Shown: positions 1 through 8,593 of the stretch, piece by piece | Layout: every line of letters begins with the position of its first letter | How positions within the stretch are numbered: position 1 is the stretch's first letter | NCBI RefSeq assembly: GCF_004000905.1 | Contig: NZ_BIMD01000012.1 | Span: 1-64,000, forward strand | Reading direction: 5' to 3' | DNA from: Paenibacillus humicus NBRC 102415 | Lineage (GTDB): Bacteria > Bacillota > Bacilli > Paenibacillales > Paenibacillaceae | DNA: 64,000 nucleotides | The notes under the pieces: model-generated | What the model saw: the letters and a program-made list of their open reading frames with translations, nothing else | What the model was told of the DNA's origin: nothing | The model's database searches: none | Position numbers and translations under genes: made by a program

Positions 1-300
1 TTCGGCTTCGGCAGCCGCTGCGCTCTCGCGCCGCGCCGCTTCGGCTTCCGCCGGCACGACCGCCGGCGCTGGAGGCGCCGTGGCGATGCGCGACCCGCTT
101 CCGGCCACGAGGGTTCCCCTCTCGGACGGAATGAGCAGCTGCAGATTCCGCACGCCATGCTCGCGGATCTCGTTTTCAACCAGATAACGGATTGAATCCA
201 TCAGATTGGACTGGCCGTTGATCCAGTCCATCACATCGGGGGATTCGTTCTTTTTCGTTTTCAGGCTGATATTCTCTCCGGGCTGCTTGATCTTCTTCAC
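1..300 (-). CDS. ParR-like ribbon-helix-helix DNA-binding protein (partial, cut by left edge)
   Basis: The first 100 codons are visible and the frame runs open off the left edge. The predicted start is GTG at 300, behind a G-rich Shine-Dalgarno (AGGGGGTG). Residues about 10-50 read as strand, helix, helix: ENISLKTK, then PDVMDWINGQ, then NLMDSIRYLVENEI. This is the ribbon-helix-helix layout of ParR proteins from type II (actin-based) segregation systems. From about residue 60 the chain becomes Ala/Glu/Pro-rich and probably disordered. It lies 28 nt downstream of the ParM-like gene on the same strand, the classic parM-parR order. ParR binds a centromere and caps the ParM filament. Function is inferred from motif and context; another RHH regulator is possible. 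Confidence 0.7.
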   Translation of the reverse strand, partial: MKKIKQPGENISLKTKKNESPDVMDWINGQSNLMDSIRYLVENEIREHGVRNLQLLIPSERGTLVAGSGSRIATAPPAPAVVPAEAEAARRESAAAAEAE

Positions 301-328
301 CCGGCTTCACCCCCTGTACCCTTCTCGC

Positions 329-1531
329 CTATGCCGGCTGCTTAGGCCCTTTCGACTTGAGCGCTTCGAAGATCTTGCCGCGCACGAAGGCGTCCAGTCC
401 CTCGGCATTCATCGTTACGGCATGCTCGGCCGGTATGTACAGAAGCTTGATCTCGCGCTCCTCGCACAGCTCCTCGAGCATCGGCTGCAGAATCGGCTTC
501 ATCAGGACGCTGCCGCCGCCGTACACGCAGATGACGTCGATCTCGTTGCGCGCCTTGGTCAGCTGCTTGCGGATGTTCTGCACGATGTGGCGGGCTTGTC
601 CTTCGAGCGGACGGCGCAGCGTCTGGATCGCCCGGCTATGGTACTTGTGGGCCGGATTCTTGATGACGTCGCTGAAAAACTGGCGCGGGCTGTCCGGCAG
701 ATGCACGAGGCGGTTGAAGTCGTCCAGCGCTTCCTCGATCGCATAGCCGGCGCCATGATGGCTGCCGTGCACGAATTGGCGCAGGAACTTGTTGCCCTCG
801 GTAATCGGATATTCCGTCGACCCGTCGCCGATATCCGTATGAAGGACGCGCTTGTCCTTGAAATAAGCCCCCGTGAACTTCGCTCCGAGCTCGTACCGGT
901 CCACGAATTCCTGGAAAATATCGCCGGAGCGCCAGTTGCCTTCGCGGTCCTTCTGCAGGGCGAACACGACCGGCGTCGCTTCCGGAATCGCCTTGACGTA
1001 TTCGAAGTCGATGGATACCGGAACGCGGACCTTGTTCAGGTGAACGGTAACGCGATGGGTCCCTTCCATGAACTTCGCTTCGAACTTGGCCGCCGTCTCG
1101 TCGGTATGCTGGGTGACCGGCAGAGCCGTAGCCATGTCGACCGTCGCCTCTACAGGCTCCGTCGGAACGCCCTTCGCTTCGTCATAGGCACGCTGAACCG
1201 CTACGGCCGCTACCTGCGCCAAAGTGTTGATGATCGGCAGATCCATGTCGCTCTTGTTGTCGATGCCGATCTGCAGGTTCTCCAGCAGCTCGCCGCTCAT
1301 CAGGGCGAACTTGCCGATATAGTACATCCCGGGGCGCGCCGCGGGCGAATCGATGGTGACGATCAATTGGTCCTGCAGGTTGCGGATGAAGCTCTCGGGC
1401 GGGAGCTCGTCGCTCCACGGAAGCTTGTCCACCCGGCAGCACACGTTCGGCTGGCGGATCATTTTGCCGTCGACGAACAGGTCATGCTCGCTGTTGCCGT
1501 TGTCGTTGCCTACTTGAAAATGTACCTTCAT
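329..1531 (-). CDS. parM: ParM/StbA-type actin-like ATPase
   Basis: A 400-residue protein of the ParM/StbA branch of the actin/Hsp70 ATPase superfamily, which forms ATP-driven filaments that push replicons apart. Visible nucleotide-binding motifs are phosphate-1 near the N-terminus (VGNDNGNSEHD), phosphate-2 in mid-protein (HTDIGDGSTEYPI) and the adenosine motif near the C-terminus (VYGGGSVLMKP). The start at 1531 is chosen because AAGGAGGAGACAAG precedes it directly and the protein then begins with strand 1 (MKVHFQVGND). A longer start at 1579 would add 16 unsupported residues. It is followed after 28 nt by the ParR-like gene, so the two probably form an operon. Whether it segregates DNA here or serves another cytoskeletal role cannot be told from sequence. 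Confidence 0.85.
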   Translation of the reverse strand: MKVHFQVGNDNGNSEHDLFVDGKMIRQPNVCCRVDKLPWSDELPPESFIRNLQDQLIVTIDSPAARPGMYYIGKFALMSGELLENLQIGIDNKSDMDLPIINTLAQVAAVAVQRAYDEAKGVPTEPVEATVDMATALPVTQHTDETAAKFEAKFMEGTHRVTVHLNKVRVPVSIDFEYVKAIPEATPVVFALQKDREGNWRSGDIFQEFVDRYELGAKFTGAYFKDKRVLHTDIGDGSTEYPITEGNKFLRQFVHGSHHGAGYAIEEALDDFNRLVHLPDSPRQFFSDVIKNPAHKYHSRAIQTLRRPLEGQARHIVQNIRKQLTKARNEIDVICVYGGGSVLMKPILQPMLEELCEEREIKLLYIPAEHAVTMNAEGLDAFVRGKIFEALKSKGPKQPA

Positions 1532-2099
1532 CTTGTCTCCTCCTTCGCTCTCCGCATGCCGCGGAGGCTGTGCTAGCATGGAATGATTCCTTCACCAATA
1601 CGCAGGATTCCCGCCACTCCGAGGCTGATTGACGCCGATGCTCCAAATCAAAATTACGAAGAATTGCCAAAAACAATTGCGGCTGGTGATGGTGATACCC
1701 AGTAATATAGTTCGACGCGCCGTAGAGCATTTCCTTCCGTCGCCCAACAATTACCGTTTTTTCGCCTGCCAGGCTCCGGGAGGCTCCCCTTGGCCCCGCT
1801 CGGGGTGAAGACGTTAAGAAAGCCAGACAACTAGCCGTCAGCGCTCTCCTTGCTCTCGTCCGCCAATTTCCGGCATCCCTTCCGGCAGCCGCCCGCTCGA
1901 AGCACGTCCTTATCCAGGCTTACCAAGTATAACCTACCTGCTCTGTCGAAGTAAGGGGAACGATGGCCCTGGCACGGGAATATCCTCGCTTCCCCGAAAG
2001 CGCGGAGCCGCTGGCGCCTCCGCGTATCAAATCCCTGGTTCAACTCCTCTCGGGGCAGGTTAAGCCAATACTAACTAAGCCTCACGGGAGGAAATACAG
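1532..2099. other. 568-nt spacer between parM and the FAD oxidoreductase
   Basis: No credible gene is seen on either strand. The spacer holds several G+C-rich hairpins (around 1770-1806 and 2000-2024) and an AT-rich patch at 1650-1680 with the inverted pair GAATTGCC/CAATTGC. It lies directly upstream of parM, where type II segregation loci carry their centromere (parC), but clear tandem iterons were not found. It may also be a long leader for the gene starting at 2100. No known riboswitch class was recognised. Confidence 0.3.
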
Positions 2100-3383
2100 A
2101 TGAACAAGCAGCCTGCGCGCAAGCTACATGACGGTACTCTTTACTGGCCTTCGACGCTGGATCGGCGGGATGAGCTGGGACAGTACCCTGCTTTGTCGGA
2201 AAAGCTCGTTACCCGGGTCGCCGTCATCGGCGGCGGAATGACCGGGGCAATCATCGGGGCTTCCCTTGCGGAAGCCGGCATCCCTGCCGTCATTCTGGAG
2301 GGCAAGCGCGCCGCCGCGGCGAGCACCGCCGCGAGCACCGGGCTGCTTCAGTTCTCCAACGATATCATGATGAGCGAGCTGGCGGACCGGTATGGCGGCC
2401 AGGCGGCAGTCCGGTTCTATGAGCAGTGCCGGGGCGCGGTAGGCTCGCTCGGCCGGCTGGCCGCCGCCGCAGGCCAATGGAACGACGGATTCCGGCCGGC
2501 TTCGAGCCTCTACGCCGCATCATCGGAAGCGGATGAAGCCAAGCTGGTGCGGGAGTTCCGAATGCTGGAGAAGAACGGCTTCCCCGTAGCCTGGGGCGCT
2601 TCCGCCGCCATGCCTTCCAGCGTTGCGGAGGCTTTTCCGGCCAGCATGACGACTTACGGCGACGCTCTGGCCAATCCGCCCCGGCTCGCGAGGGCGCTGC
2701 TGCGGATGGCGTCGGATAATGGCGTCCCCATCTTCGAGGAATCTCCTGTCCGCGAGGTGCGCCGGCGCGGCGGCAGCTGGGTCATCAGCGCGGGGGATGG
2801 AGAGGTGTCGGCCAGCCATATCGTCGTGGCGACCGGTTATATCCCGGGCATCAGCGCAGCCTCGGAGCTAAAGCCGATCCTGCGCCGGACCTACGCCCTG
2901 GCTACCCGGCCGGGCAGCGTGCCGACAGGCTGGCCGGAAGACAGCATGGTGTGGGAAACGGCCCGGCCTTACTTCTACTTCCGGACGACGCCGGACGGAA
3001 GGATCGTAGCCGGAGGGCTCGACGAGGACCGTCCTGACCCCGCCGGGGATGAGACGTTCCTGCGCGACCGCTCCGACATGCTGCTCTCCGATCTCAAGCG
3101 CTATTTCCCGGACGCCGAATTCGAAGCGGAATACGCCTGGTGCGGCACATTCGGCGAGTCGGCGGACGATCTTCCGTTCATCGGGGAAGACAAGGAGCAG
3201 CCCGGCATCTTCCACTCGATGGGCTGCGGCGGCAACGGCACCGTCTACAGTGCGCTGGCGGCCTCGATGCTGCTGGCCGCCCTTTCCGGAGAGAAGCATC
3301 CGCTGGCAGACATGCTGAATCCGCGCCGCATCATCCGCCAAGACGATGCCAGCGGCAAGCGCGGACGCTCGCTGCTCGCCTAA
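2100..3383 (+). CDS. FAD-dependent amine/amino-acid oxidoreductase (DAO/PuuB-like)
   Basis: A 427-residue flavoprotein of the D-amino-acid-oxidase (DAO) superfamily. The FAD dinucleotide-binding motif is VAVIGGGMTGAIIGASLAEAG at about residues 40-60, followed by VILEGK, the acidic end of the Rossmann beta-2. A region of about 35 residues ahead of the fold (YWPSTLDRRDELGQYP) is typical of gamma-glutamylputrescine-oxidase-like members. The C-terminal FAD contact is FHSMGCGGNGTVYSALAA. The substrate is unknown; amines or secondary amino acids are likely for the family. The start is preceded by GGGAGGAAATACAG. The gene stands alone and is closed by a terminator at 3392-3427. Confidence 0.85.
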   Translation: MNKQPARKLHDGTLYWPSTLDRRDELGQYPALSEKLVTRVAVIGGGMTGAIIGASLAEAGIPAVILEGKRAAAASTAASTGLLQFSNDIMMSELADRYGGQAAVRFYEQCRGAVGSLGRLAAAAGQWNDGFRPASSLYAASSEADEAKLVREFRMLEKNGFPVAWGASAAMPSSVAEAFPASMTTYGDALANPPRLARALLRMASDNGVPIFEESPVREVRRRGGSWVISAGDGEVSASHIVVATGYIPGISAASELKPILRRTYALATRPGSVPTGWPEDSMVWETARPYFYFRTTPDGRIVAGGLDEDRPDPAGDETFLRDRSDMLLSDLKRYFPDAEFEAEYAWCGTFGESADDLPFIGEDKEQPGIFHSMGCGGNGTVYSALAASMLLAALSGEKHPLADMLNPRRIIRQDDASGKRGRSLLA

Positions 3384-3391
3384 AGGAAGCC

Positions 3392-3427
3392 AAGGACTGC
3401 GGCCCAATCGGGGCTGCAGTCCTTTTT
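3392..3427 (+). terminator. Intrinsic terminator of the FAD oxidoreductase gene
   Basis: A G+C-rich stem (AGGACTGC...GCAGTCCT, continued by GCCC/GGGC) is followed by TTTTT, 9 nt after the stop codon. Confidence 0.85.
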
Positions 3428-3476
3428 GACGCATGCCGCTCCCGGCTCTCCGCACTGATCGGGCGAGGCCAGGCGG

Positions 3477-4136
3477 TTATTTCTTGCCGATCCCCTTCTG
3501 CCATCGGACATGGCGCAGCTGTGTCAGCAGCCGGCTCCAAGCTCCAGAAGCCCCGCCGCTGCGCGGAAGCAGCTCGAGACCGGCGAGCGCCGCGATCCTC
3601 TCCGCCGTCTCGGCGACGCTCCAAGGCTCCGTATCGAGCTGCTCGGCGAAAGCATCCTGCTTCAGCTCGCGGACGCAGCGTCCGATCTGAGCCGCAGCCC
3701 AGGAACGGCGGCCTTCTCCCCGGGATCGCAGCCGGCGAAGCAGCTCTCCTTCGGAAGCGAGCAGCGCATAGTGGCGCAGATCCCTCCCGTCGCTGCGCAG
3801 CCGTCCCGCAATCTCCGCGAATATGAGCGGGTCCGTCACGGTCATCGGCACGAGCAGCACGCCGTCGTGAAGGTCGGCCAGATAGGACAGCATGTCGTAA
3901 TTGAACCGCCTCCACAGCGGGAACTCCTGAAAATCCCCCTTTTGCAAGGAATCGGGCATGTTCGCCCTGATGTAGTAGCCGGCATTCTCCGGATCGAAGA
4001 CATAGGAGCCCGGAAGCCTGCGGTGCAGCTCCCAGGCGGTCTGCGTCTTGCCGGATCCGAAAGCCCCGTTGATCCAGACGATCCGGCAGCCGCGGAACCC
4101 GCTATGGACAGCCTTCCTTTCTCCCGGTTCATTCAC
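3477..4136 (-). CDS. TmrB-like P-loop ATPase
   Basis: A 219-residue P-loop protein. The Walker A segment IVWINGAFGSGKTQTAWEL (about residues 18-36) followed by PGSYVFDPENAGYYIR matches the TmrB tunicamycin-resistance ATPase family of Bacillus. In that family the protein binds the nucleotide antibiotic rather than destroying it; the ligand of this copy is unknown. The start is a GTG at 4136 behind AAGGAAGG. An overlapping ATG at 4132 is in a different frame and gives only a short product. The gene is monocistronic and convergent with the FAD oxidoreductase. Family assignment is fairly firm; a drug-resistance role is inference. Confidence 0.75.
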   Translation of the reverse strand: MNEPGERKAVHSGFRGCRIVWINGAFGSGKTQTAWELHRRLPGSYVFDPENAGYYIRANMPDSLQKGDFQEFPLWRRFNYDMLSYLADLHDGVLLVPMTVTDPLIFAEIAGRLRSDGRDLRHYALLASEGELLRRLRSRGEGRRSWAAAQIGRCVRELKQDAFAEQLDTEPWSVAETAERIAALAGLELLPRSGGASGAWSRLLTQLRHVRWQKGIGKK

Positions 4137-4362
4137 TTCATTTCAGCCCTTCCTTTAATCTCCATTTATGATAGTCTTGAAGCAATAAGACGAAGGAGGC
4201 CCCTCTTAAGTTGCCGGCAGGAGGCGGAAGACGACGCCCTCTCAGAGGTAAGTGCGGATCCCTGGGAAGGCAAGATCCGGGTACGAAGCTTCCGGTAAGC
4301 ATCTCTATGAGAATACGCCTGCTTCTCTATGGGCATTACACCTGAAAGAAGGGAGGTCGGGC

Positions 4363-4989
4363 ATGAACGACATCCAAGGGAGCTTCCAGCGGACAGATGG
4401 AGCCGAACGCAAGCAGCAGCTTGAACAACGGCTCGTTGCCTTACTCCTGTCCGATCCGCAGGCTCCCGGTCATCTCAGTCATTTGAGAGATCACGGCCCG
4501 CCAGGAGCCTGGCTGGCCGCCGGTTATGTCCGCAATCTGGTCTGGGACCGCCTGCATGACTACCGGGAACGCACGCCGCTTGAAGATGCGGACGTCATCT
4601 ATTATGATCAGGAGCATCCGGACGAAGCGGAAGAAAAGGCATGGGAGCACAGGCTGGGCGCAGGCTGCCCGGAGCTGCGCTGGTCCTGCAAAAACCAGGC
4701 GCGCATGCATATCGTCAGCGGACTCCCGCCTTATGGCGATGTCGCCGATGCCATGAGCTGCTGGCCGGAGACGGCAACGGCCGTCGCCGCCGCGATGAGG
4801 GAGGACGGCGCCATAGCCGTACTCGCCCCGCATGGCCTGGAGGACTTGTTCGCCCTCCGGCTGCGGCCAGGGCCCCGGCTGACAGATGCCGGGCTGTTCC
4901 TGCGCAGGACGCGCTCCAAGCAGTGGCTGGCCAAATGGCCCCGGCTGCAGCTGATTTCGGACAAGGACAAGAAGGAGGAGTTGACATGA
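4363..4989 (+). CDS. Nucleotidyltransferase family protein (PF06042, DUF925-like)
   Basis: A 208-residue cytosolic protein resembling the NTP_transf_6 family, a small nucleotidyltransferase fold of unknown substrate. Family-typical segments are AGYVRNLVWDRLHD (about 50-63), the acidic DADVIYYD (about 73-80), RWSCKNQARMHI (about 106-117) and PPYGDVADAMSCWPETATAVA (about 122-142). The start at 4363 is chosen for GGGAGGTCGGGC just upstream. It overlaps the downstream aminotransferase gene by ATGA, so the two are translationally coupled. The TATGAT at 4168-4173 may be the -10 box of their promoter. Confidence 0.75.
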   Translation: MNDIQGSFQRTDGAERKQQLEQRLVALLLSDPQAPGHLSHLRDHGPPGAWLAAGYVRNLVWDRLHDYRERTPLEDADVIYYDQEHPDEAEEKAWEHRLGAGCPELRWSCKNQARMHIVSGLPPYGDVADAMSCWPETATAVAAAMREDGAIAVLAPHGLEDLFALRLRPGPRLTDAGLFLRRTRSKQWLAKWPRLQLISDKDKKEELT

Positions 4990-5840
4990 GTCTGGCTTAT
5001 TTCAACGGCCGGTTCGTCCCGCTGGAGGAGGCGGTCGTTCCGGTAGAGGAGCGCGGCCATCAATTCGGCGACGGCGTCTACGAGTACATGCGCTTCTACG
5101 ACGGAAAGGGCTTCATGCTGGAGGAGCATCTCGACCGGTTCTACCGCAGCGCGGAGCTGATCCGATTGAACCCCGGCATCTCCCGCGCCGAGCTGCTGGC
5201 CGTCATGAGCGAGCTGCTGGAGAGGAGCGGGCTGCGCCATGCCGATATTTACATGCAGCTGACGAGGGGCATCGCCCCCCGCAACCATCCGTTCCCGGAT
5301 GCGCCTGCCTCTCTGTCCATGACGGTGAAGCCTTCCAGGAAAGTGGATCCCGAGCTGCGCAAGCAGGGCGCATCCGTCCTGCTGCATCCCGACGAGCGCT
5401 GGATGAACTGCCATATCAAGTCGCTCAATCTGCTCCCCAACGTGCTGGCCAAGCAGGCGGCCGTCGATGCGGGCTGCTTCGAGGCCGTGCTGATTCGGGA
5501 GGACGGATACATCACCGAAGGCTCCAGCTCCAACATGTACCTCGTCAAGGACGGCGCCATCCGCACCGCGCCGCTGTCCAATCGGATTCTGCCCGGCATC
5601 AGGCGCGAAGCGGTCCGCCGCATCGCGCTGGAAGCCGGCATCCCGTTCATCGAGGAGCCGTTCACGCCGGCCGAGCTGCTGGATGCCGATGAAGCGTTCC
5701 TGACCAGCACCGGCATCGAAATCATTCCGGTTGTGCAGCTCCACGGCCAGGGGCCGATCGGCTCCGGCGCGCCGGGCGAGACGGTCCGCGAGCTGCATCG
5801 CCTGTTCCTGGAGAAGACCTCGCTGCCGGCTTCGGTCTGA
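4986..5840 (+). CDS. dat: D-alanine aminotransferase (class IV, PLP)
   Basis: A 284-residue fold-type IV PLP aminotransferase. It interconverts D-alanine and 2-oxoglutarate with pyruvate and D-glutamate, supplying D-amino acids for peptidoglycan. Class IV landmarks are FNGRFVPLEEA at the N-terminus, ERGHQFGDGVYEYMRFYDG (about 20-38), the probable PLP lysine in CHIKSLNLLPNVLAKQ (about 142-157), and EGSSSNMYLV followed by LPGIRREAVRRIA. DAAT length is usually about 280. A branched-chain or aminodeoxychorismate-lyase-like activity cannot be excluded by motif alone, but the CHIKSLN segment favours DAAT. It starts inside the stop codon of the upstream nucleotidyltransferase gene. Confidence 0.85.
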   Translation: MSLAYFNGRFVPLEEAVVPVEERGHQFGDGVYEYMRFYDGKGFMLEEHLDRFYRSAELIRLNPGISRAELLAVMSELLERSGLRHADIYMQLTRGIAPRNHPFPDAPASLSMTVKPSRKVDPELRKQGASVLLHPDERWMNCHIKSLNLLPNVLAKQAAVDAGCFEAVLIREDGYITEGSSSNMYLVKDGAIRTAPLSNRILPGIRREAVRRIALEAGIPFIEEPFTPAELLDADEAFLTSTGIEIIPVVQLHGQGPIGSGAPGETVRELHRLFLEKTSLPASV

Positions 5841-5860
5841 TCCTGATTGTCCGCAGAAAA

Positions 5861-5900
5861 GAAGGCCGTCCCTCCAGCATGCGGAGGACGGCCTTCTCTT
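5861..5900 (+). terminator. Intrinsic terminator after dat
   Basis: A 10-bp perfect stem GAAGGCCGTC/GACGGCCTTC, extended by CTCC/GGAG, is followed by a T-rich tract. Confidence 0.85.
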
Positions 5901-6026
5901 CTTATTCCATGCTATATTTATTGCTATTCCGCTCTCCCTCGACCGGTTGATTGCTTGCCAAAGGAAATCCGGATGAATATTCAGGGAGACAGCCTCAGCA
6001 GACGAAGGATGCCGTCCGGACAGCTC

Positions 6027-6797
6027 TTACATGCAGCTGCGGATGCGGGAGGACAGATTCTCGGCCAGGGCAGTCCTGCCGCGCTGGATATCCGCCTCGT
6101 ATAGACGGAAGGAAATACGGGATTCATCCGTACCGAGCCACTCGGCAAAGCCGCCCGAACGGCGGTCGACCTCCATCAGCACATCCACGTACGCAGCCGA
6201 AGGGATGAAGACGATCTCCAGCTCGTCGAGTTTGCCGAAGCCCGACGCTCTGCCCGGAACCAGCTCGAATTCCTGCAGCAGAGTCGTCCCATACCGACTG
6301 TGGGGGGCATATTTGCATTCGACCTCGCGGGTGTGGAATCCGAGCGAGGACAACGCTTCCAGCACCTCGCCCACCAAAGGATGGGGGAGCACCTTGATGT
6401 AATCCTCGTCCGATGCGTCGAGAGAGCTCGCGATATCCAGCGCGGTCTTCAGCCAGATCTGCGTGCCGCCGGCGGTGATCGGCGCCGTCACCGGCAGCTG
6501 CCAGCGGAACGGAATCTCTTCCTTGCCCCCGGCTTTGACCTCGAATGCCGTGCGCAGGGGCAGCCTGGCGATCGCTGCGTTTTCCCGGACCTTCTGGTCA
6601 TTCACTTCCTTGATGAAGGAGGTCATGAGCAGCAGCTCGATGCCGTTGATCTGCTGGGGTACCGCCCCTCCCGTCACGATGACCCGTCCGTTGATCTCAT
6701 CCCCTGGACGAATGCCGCTGTAGGATACTTCCAGAACCGTATCGACCTTGGCCGACCCGATCCCGATTGAAGCCATCATATTCTTGAAAAAAGACAT
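6027..6797 (-). CDS. spo0M: Sporulation-control protein Spo0M
   Basis: A 256-residue arrestin-like protein of the Spo0M family. In Bacillus it affects entry into sporulation and cell division and is controlled by a stress sigma factor. The N-terminus (MSFFKNMMASIGIGSAKVDT) and the segment SYSGIRPGDEINGRVIVTGG are diagnostic. Later come the conserved region LVGEVLEALSSLGF and a second beta-sandwich domain. The start at 6797 is the family start; a GTG nine bases upstream (6806) is in frame but sits too close to its GGAG. The gene is monocistronic. The 272 nt up to the crtP stop hold nothing I recognise. Confidence 0.9.
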   Translation of the reverse strand: MSFFKNMMASIGIGSAKVDTVLEVSYSGIRPGDEINGRVIVTGGAVPQQINGIELLLMTSFIKEVNDQKVRENAAIARLPLRTAFEVKAGGKEEIPFRWQLPVTAPITAGGTQIWLKTALDIASSLDASDEDYIKVLPHPLVGEVLEALSSLGFHTREVECKYAPHSRYGTTLLQEFELVPGRASGFGKLDELEIVFIPSAAYVDVLMEVDRRSGGFAEWLGTDESRISFRLYEADIQRGRTALAENLSSRIRSCM

Positions 6798-7069
6798 CCC
6801 TGCCACGCTCCTGCATCTGTATTCCCAGGATCTCTCGGCTGCACCGGGAACAGCTGGCGGTGTGGCTGCCGTCAGATCATGGATTGACAGGTAGTACGGC
6901 TCATGCCGTTCCAGGTTTCAGATCGGCAGCCGGCTTGCCGCGGGCTCCGGCATGCATGCAAAGGAACCGGCGGAAGCGCGCTCCCCCGGGTCCTGCCGCA
7001 TGCTTGCTGCGGTGCTGGAATCATCATCATGTTCTTGCCCATCCCGATGTGTCTGTCTCGAGACCCGCA

Positions 7070-8593
7070 TCATGCCCATCCCGTTCTTACTCCTTCTTTG
7101 GCGATGCGCTCCGCCACCAGCCGCCCGCCGATCGTCACGATCGGGGTGCCTCCGCCCGGATGGGTGGAGCCTCCGACATACCACAATCCGCCAAGGCGGG
7201 AATCCTTGCTCGGGTAGCGGAAGAAGGACTGGCGGAAGCCGTTGGAAGACATGCCATAGATGCTCCCCCTCCAGGCTCCGGTCCGGCGCTCCAGATCATC
7301 CGGCGTCTGAATCCGAAGCAAGCCTCCTTCCCGCCGGACAGCCGCTCCGATGCCGCGCAGGCCGCGGTCCTCCAGCAAGCCCAGGATGCGTGCGGCATAT
7401 TCTTCCTTCCTGTTCTCCACGGAATAGCCGTCGCGCTGCGCGGGAGCGTTGACCAGCACGAACAGGCTGGACCTCGGGATTTCGCCCGCACCCGCCCTAA
7501 CCGCCCCTCCGCCGGAACGGCAGACGTAGACGGCCGGCTTCTCCGGCAGAATTCCTTTGCGGAACAGGTCGTCGAATTCAAGATGGTACCGCTCGGGGAA
7601 GAAGACATTGTGATGCAGGAGCTGAGGGTAGTCGCTCTCCGCCCCGGCCAGCAGAACGAAGCCGCTGACGGAAGGCTCCAGCTTATGCAGCCTGGAGGTC
7701 ATCCGTGAAGCTCCCGGATGGTCCGGAATCAGGCGGGGCACGGCCGCCAGCGCATCGGCGTTGACCACGACGGCGTCGGCCTCCCACAAGTTGCCGCCTT
7801 CGGTTTCTACGCCCGCCGCTTTCCCTCCGGCAATAAGAATCTCCTTGGCCGCGTCGCCGGCCGCGATGACGACCCCCAGTTCTCCGGCCAGCTTCGCGAA
7901 AGCCTCTACAATGGAGTACGTGCCTCCCTTGACTCCGAACACCCCTTGGCCGGCTTCGACATGAGCCATCATATTGAAGATGGACGGAGCGCGCTGCGGG
8001 GATGCGCCGACATAGGTGGCATAACGACCGAACATCGCCAATGTATGAGGATGGCGGAAATAGGTCCGGATCGTCCGGCTCATCGGGGTGAACGGACGAA
8101 TCCGCCCAAAGCCGGCGAGCAGCGAAGGCTGCAGCTTGTCCCGCCAATCCAGCACGAGGCGGCTGAGAAACTCTTTGGAAGCCAGCTCATACAAGCGGGC
8201 GCTTTCCTTCATGAACGGCCGGTATTTCAGCGCGTCCTCCGGACTGTAGCGGGCAATCTGCTCCTCCATGTGACCGATGTCGCCGGTGACATCCACCACC
8301 GTCCCATCGTGGAAGGCATTGCGCGCGACGGGATCGAGCGGATAGAACTCGACATAATCCTCTCTGCGCCGTCCGGCCGCCTCGAACACCGAGTCGAAGA
8401 CCGGCTGCATCGTCATCGTGCTCGGGCCGTTGTCGAACCGGTAGCCGGCTTCCTCCACGCGCTGCAGCTTGCCGCCGGGGCGGGGCTCCTTTTCGACGAC
8501 TGTCACGTTCCATCCCTGCAGGGCCAGATGGATTGCGCAGCTGAGCCCTCCCAGGCCGGCGCCCACGACAACGGCTTTTCGGCTTCCGCTCAT
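7070..8593 (-). CDS. crtP: 4,4'-diaponeurosporene oxygenase (CrtP-like)
   Basis: A 507-residue FAD-dependent enzyme of the CrtI/CrtN family. The N-terminal dinucleotide motif is VVGAGLGGLSCAIHLA, and the C-terminal FAD/substrate motif is GLWYVGGSTHPGGGTPIV. Several segments parallel staphylococcal CrtP more than CrtN: YVGASPQRAPSIFNMM, VFGVKGGTYSIVEA, YPQLLHHNVFFPE and GSIYGMSSN. CrtP oxidises the terminal methyl of diaponeurosporene toward aldehyde and acid, which fits its place next to a CrtQ glycosyltransferase. It is the last gene of the operon, overlapping crtQ by ATGA. No aldehyde dehydrogenase gene is in the cluster, so the final oxidation may be done by CrtP itself or encoded elsewhere. 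Confidence 0.85.
   Translation of the reverse strand: MSGSRKAVVVGAGLGGLSCAIHLALQGWNVTVVEKEPRPGGKLQRVEEAGYRFDNGPSTMTMQPVFDSVFEAAGRRREDYVEFYPLDPVARNAFHDGTVVDVTGDIGHMEEQIARYSPEDALKYRPFMKESARLYELASKEFLSRLVLDWRDKLQPSLLAGFGRIRPFTPMSRTIRTYFRHPHTLAMFGRYATYVGASPQRAPSIFNMMAHVEAGQGVFGVKGGTYSIVEAFAKLAGELGVVIAAGDAAKEILIAGGKAAGVETEGGNLWEADAVVVNADALAAVPRLIPDHPGASRMTSRLHKLEPSVSGFVLLAGAESDYPQLLHHNVFFPERYHLEFDDLFRKGILPEKPAVYVCRSGGGAVRAGAGEIPRSSLFVLVNAPAQRDGYSVENRKEEYAARILGLLEDRGLRGIGAAVRREGGLLRIQTPDDLERRTGAWRGSIYGMSSNGFRQSFFRYPSKDSRLGGLWYVGGSTHPGGGTPIVTIGGRLVAERIAKEGVRTGWA

Noticed and set aside
1765-1850. Cyclic di-AMP (ydaO) riboswitch upstream of the FAD oxidoreductase
   Set aside because: GGGGTGAAG and CCGTCAGC are reminiscent, but the other conserved segments and their order are missing.
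4211-4345. A 44-codon TTG-started frame in the leader of the nucleotidyltransferase gene
   Set aside because: It follows AAGGAGG, but the product is Gly/Arg-rich with no motif and the spacing is long; not strong enough to call.
4731-5798. A 355-codon frame antisense to dat
   Set aside because: Shadow of the aminotransferase gene, which has full class IV motifs.
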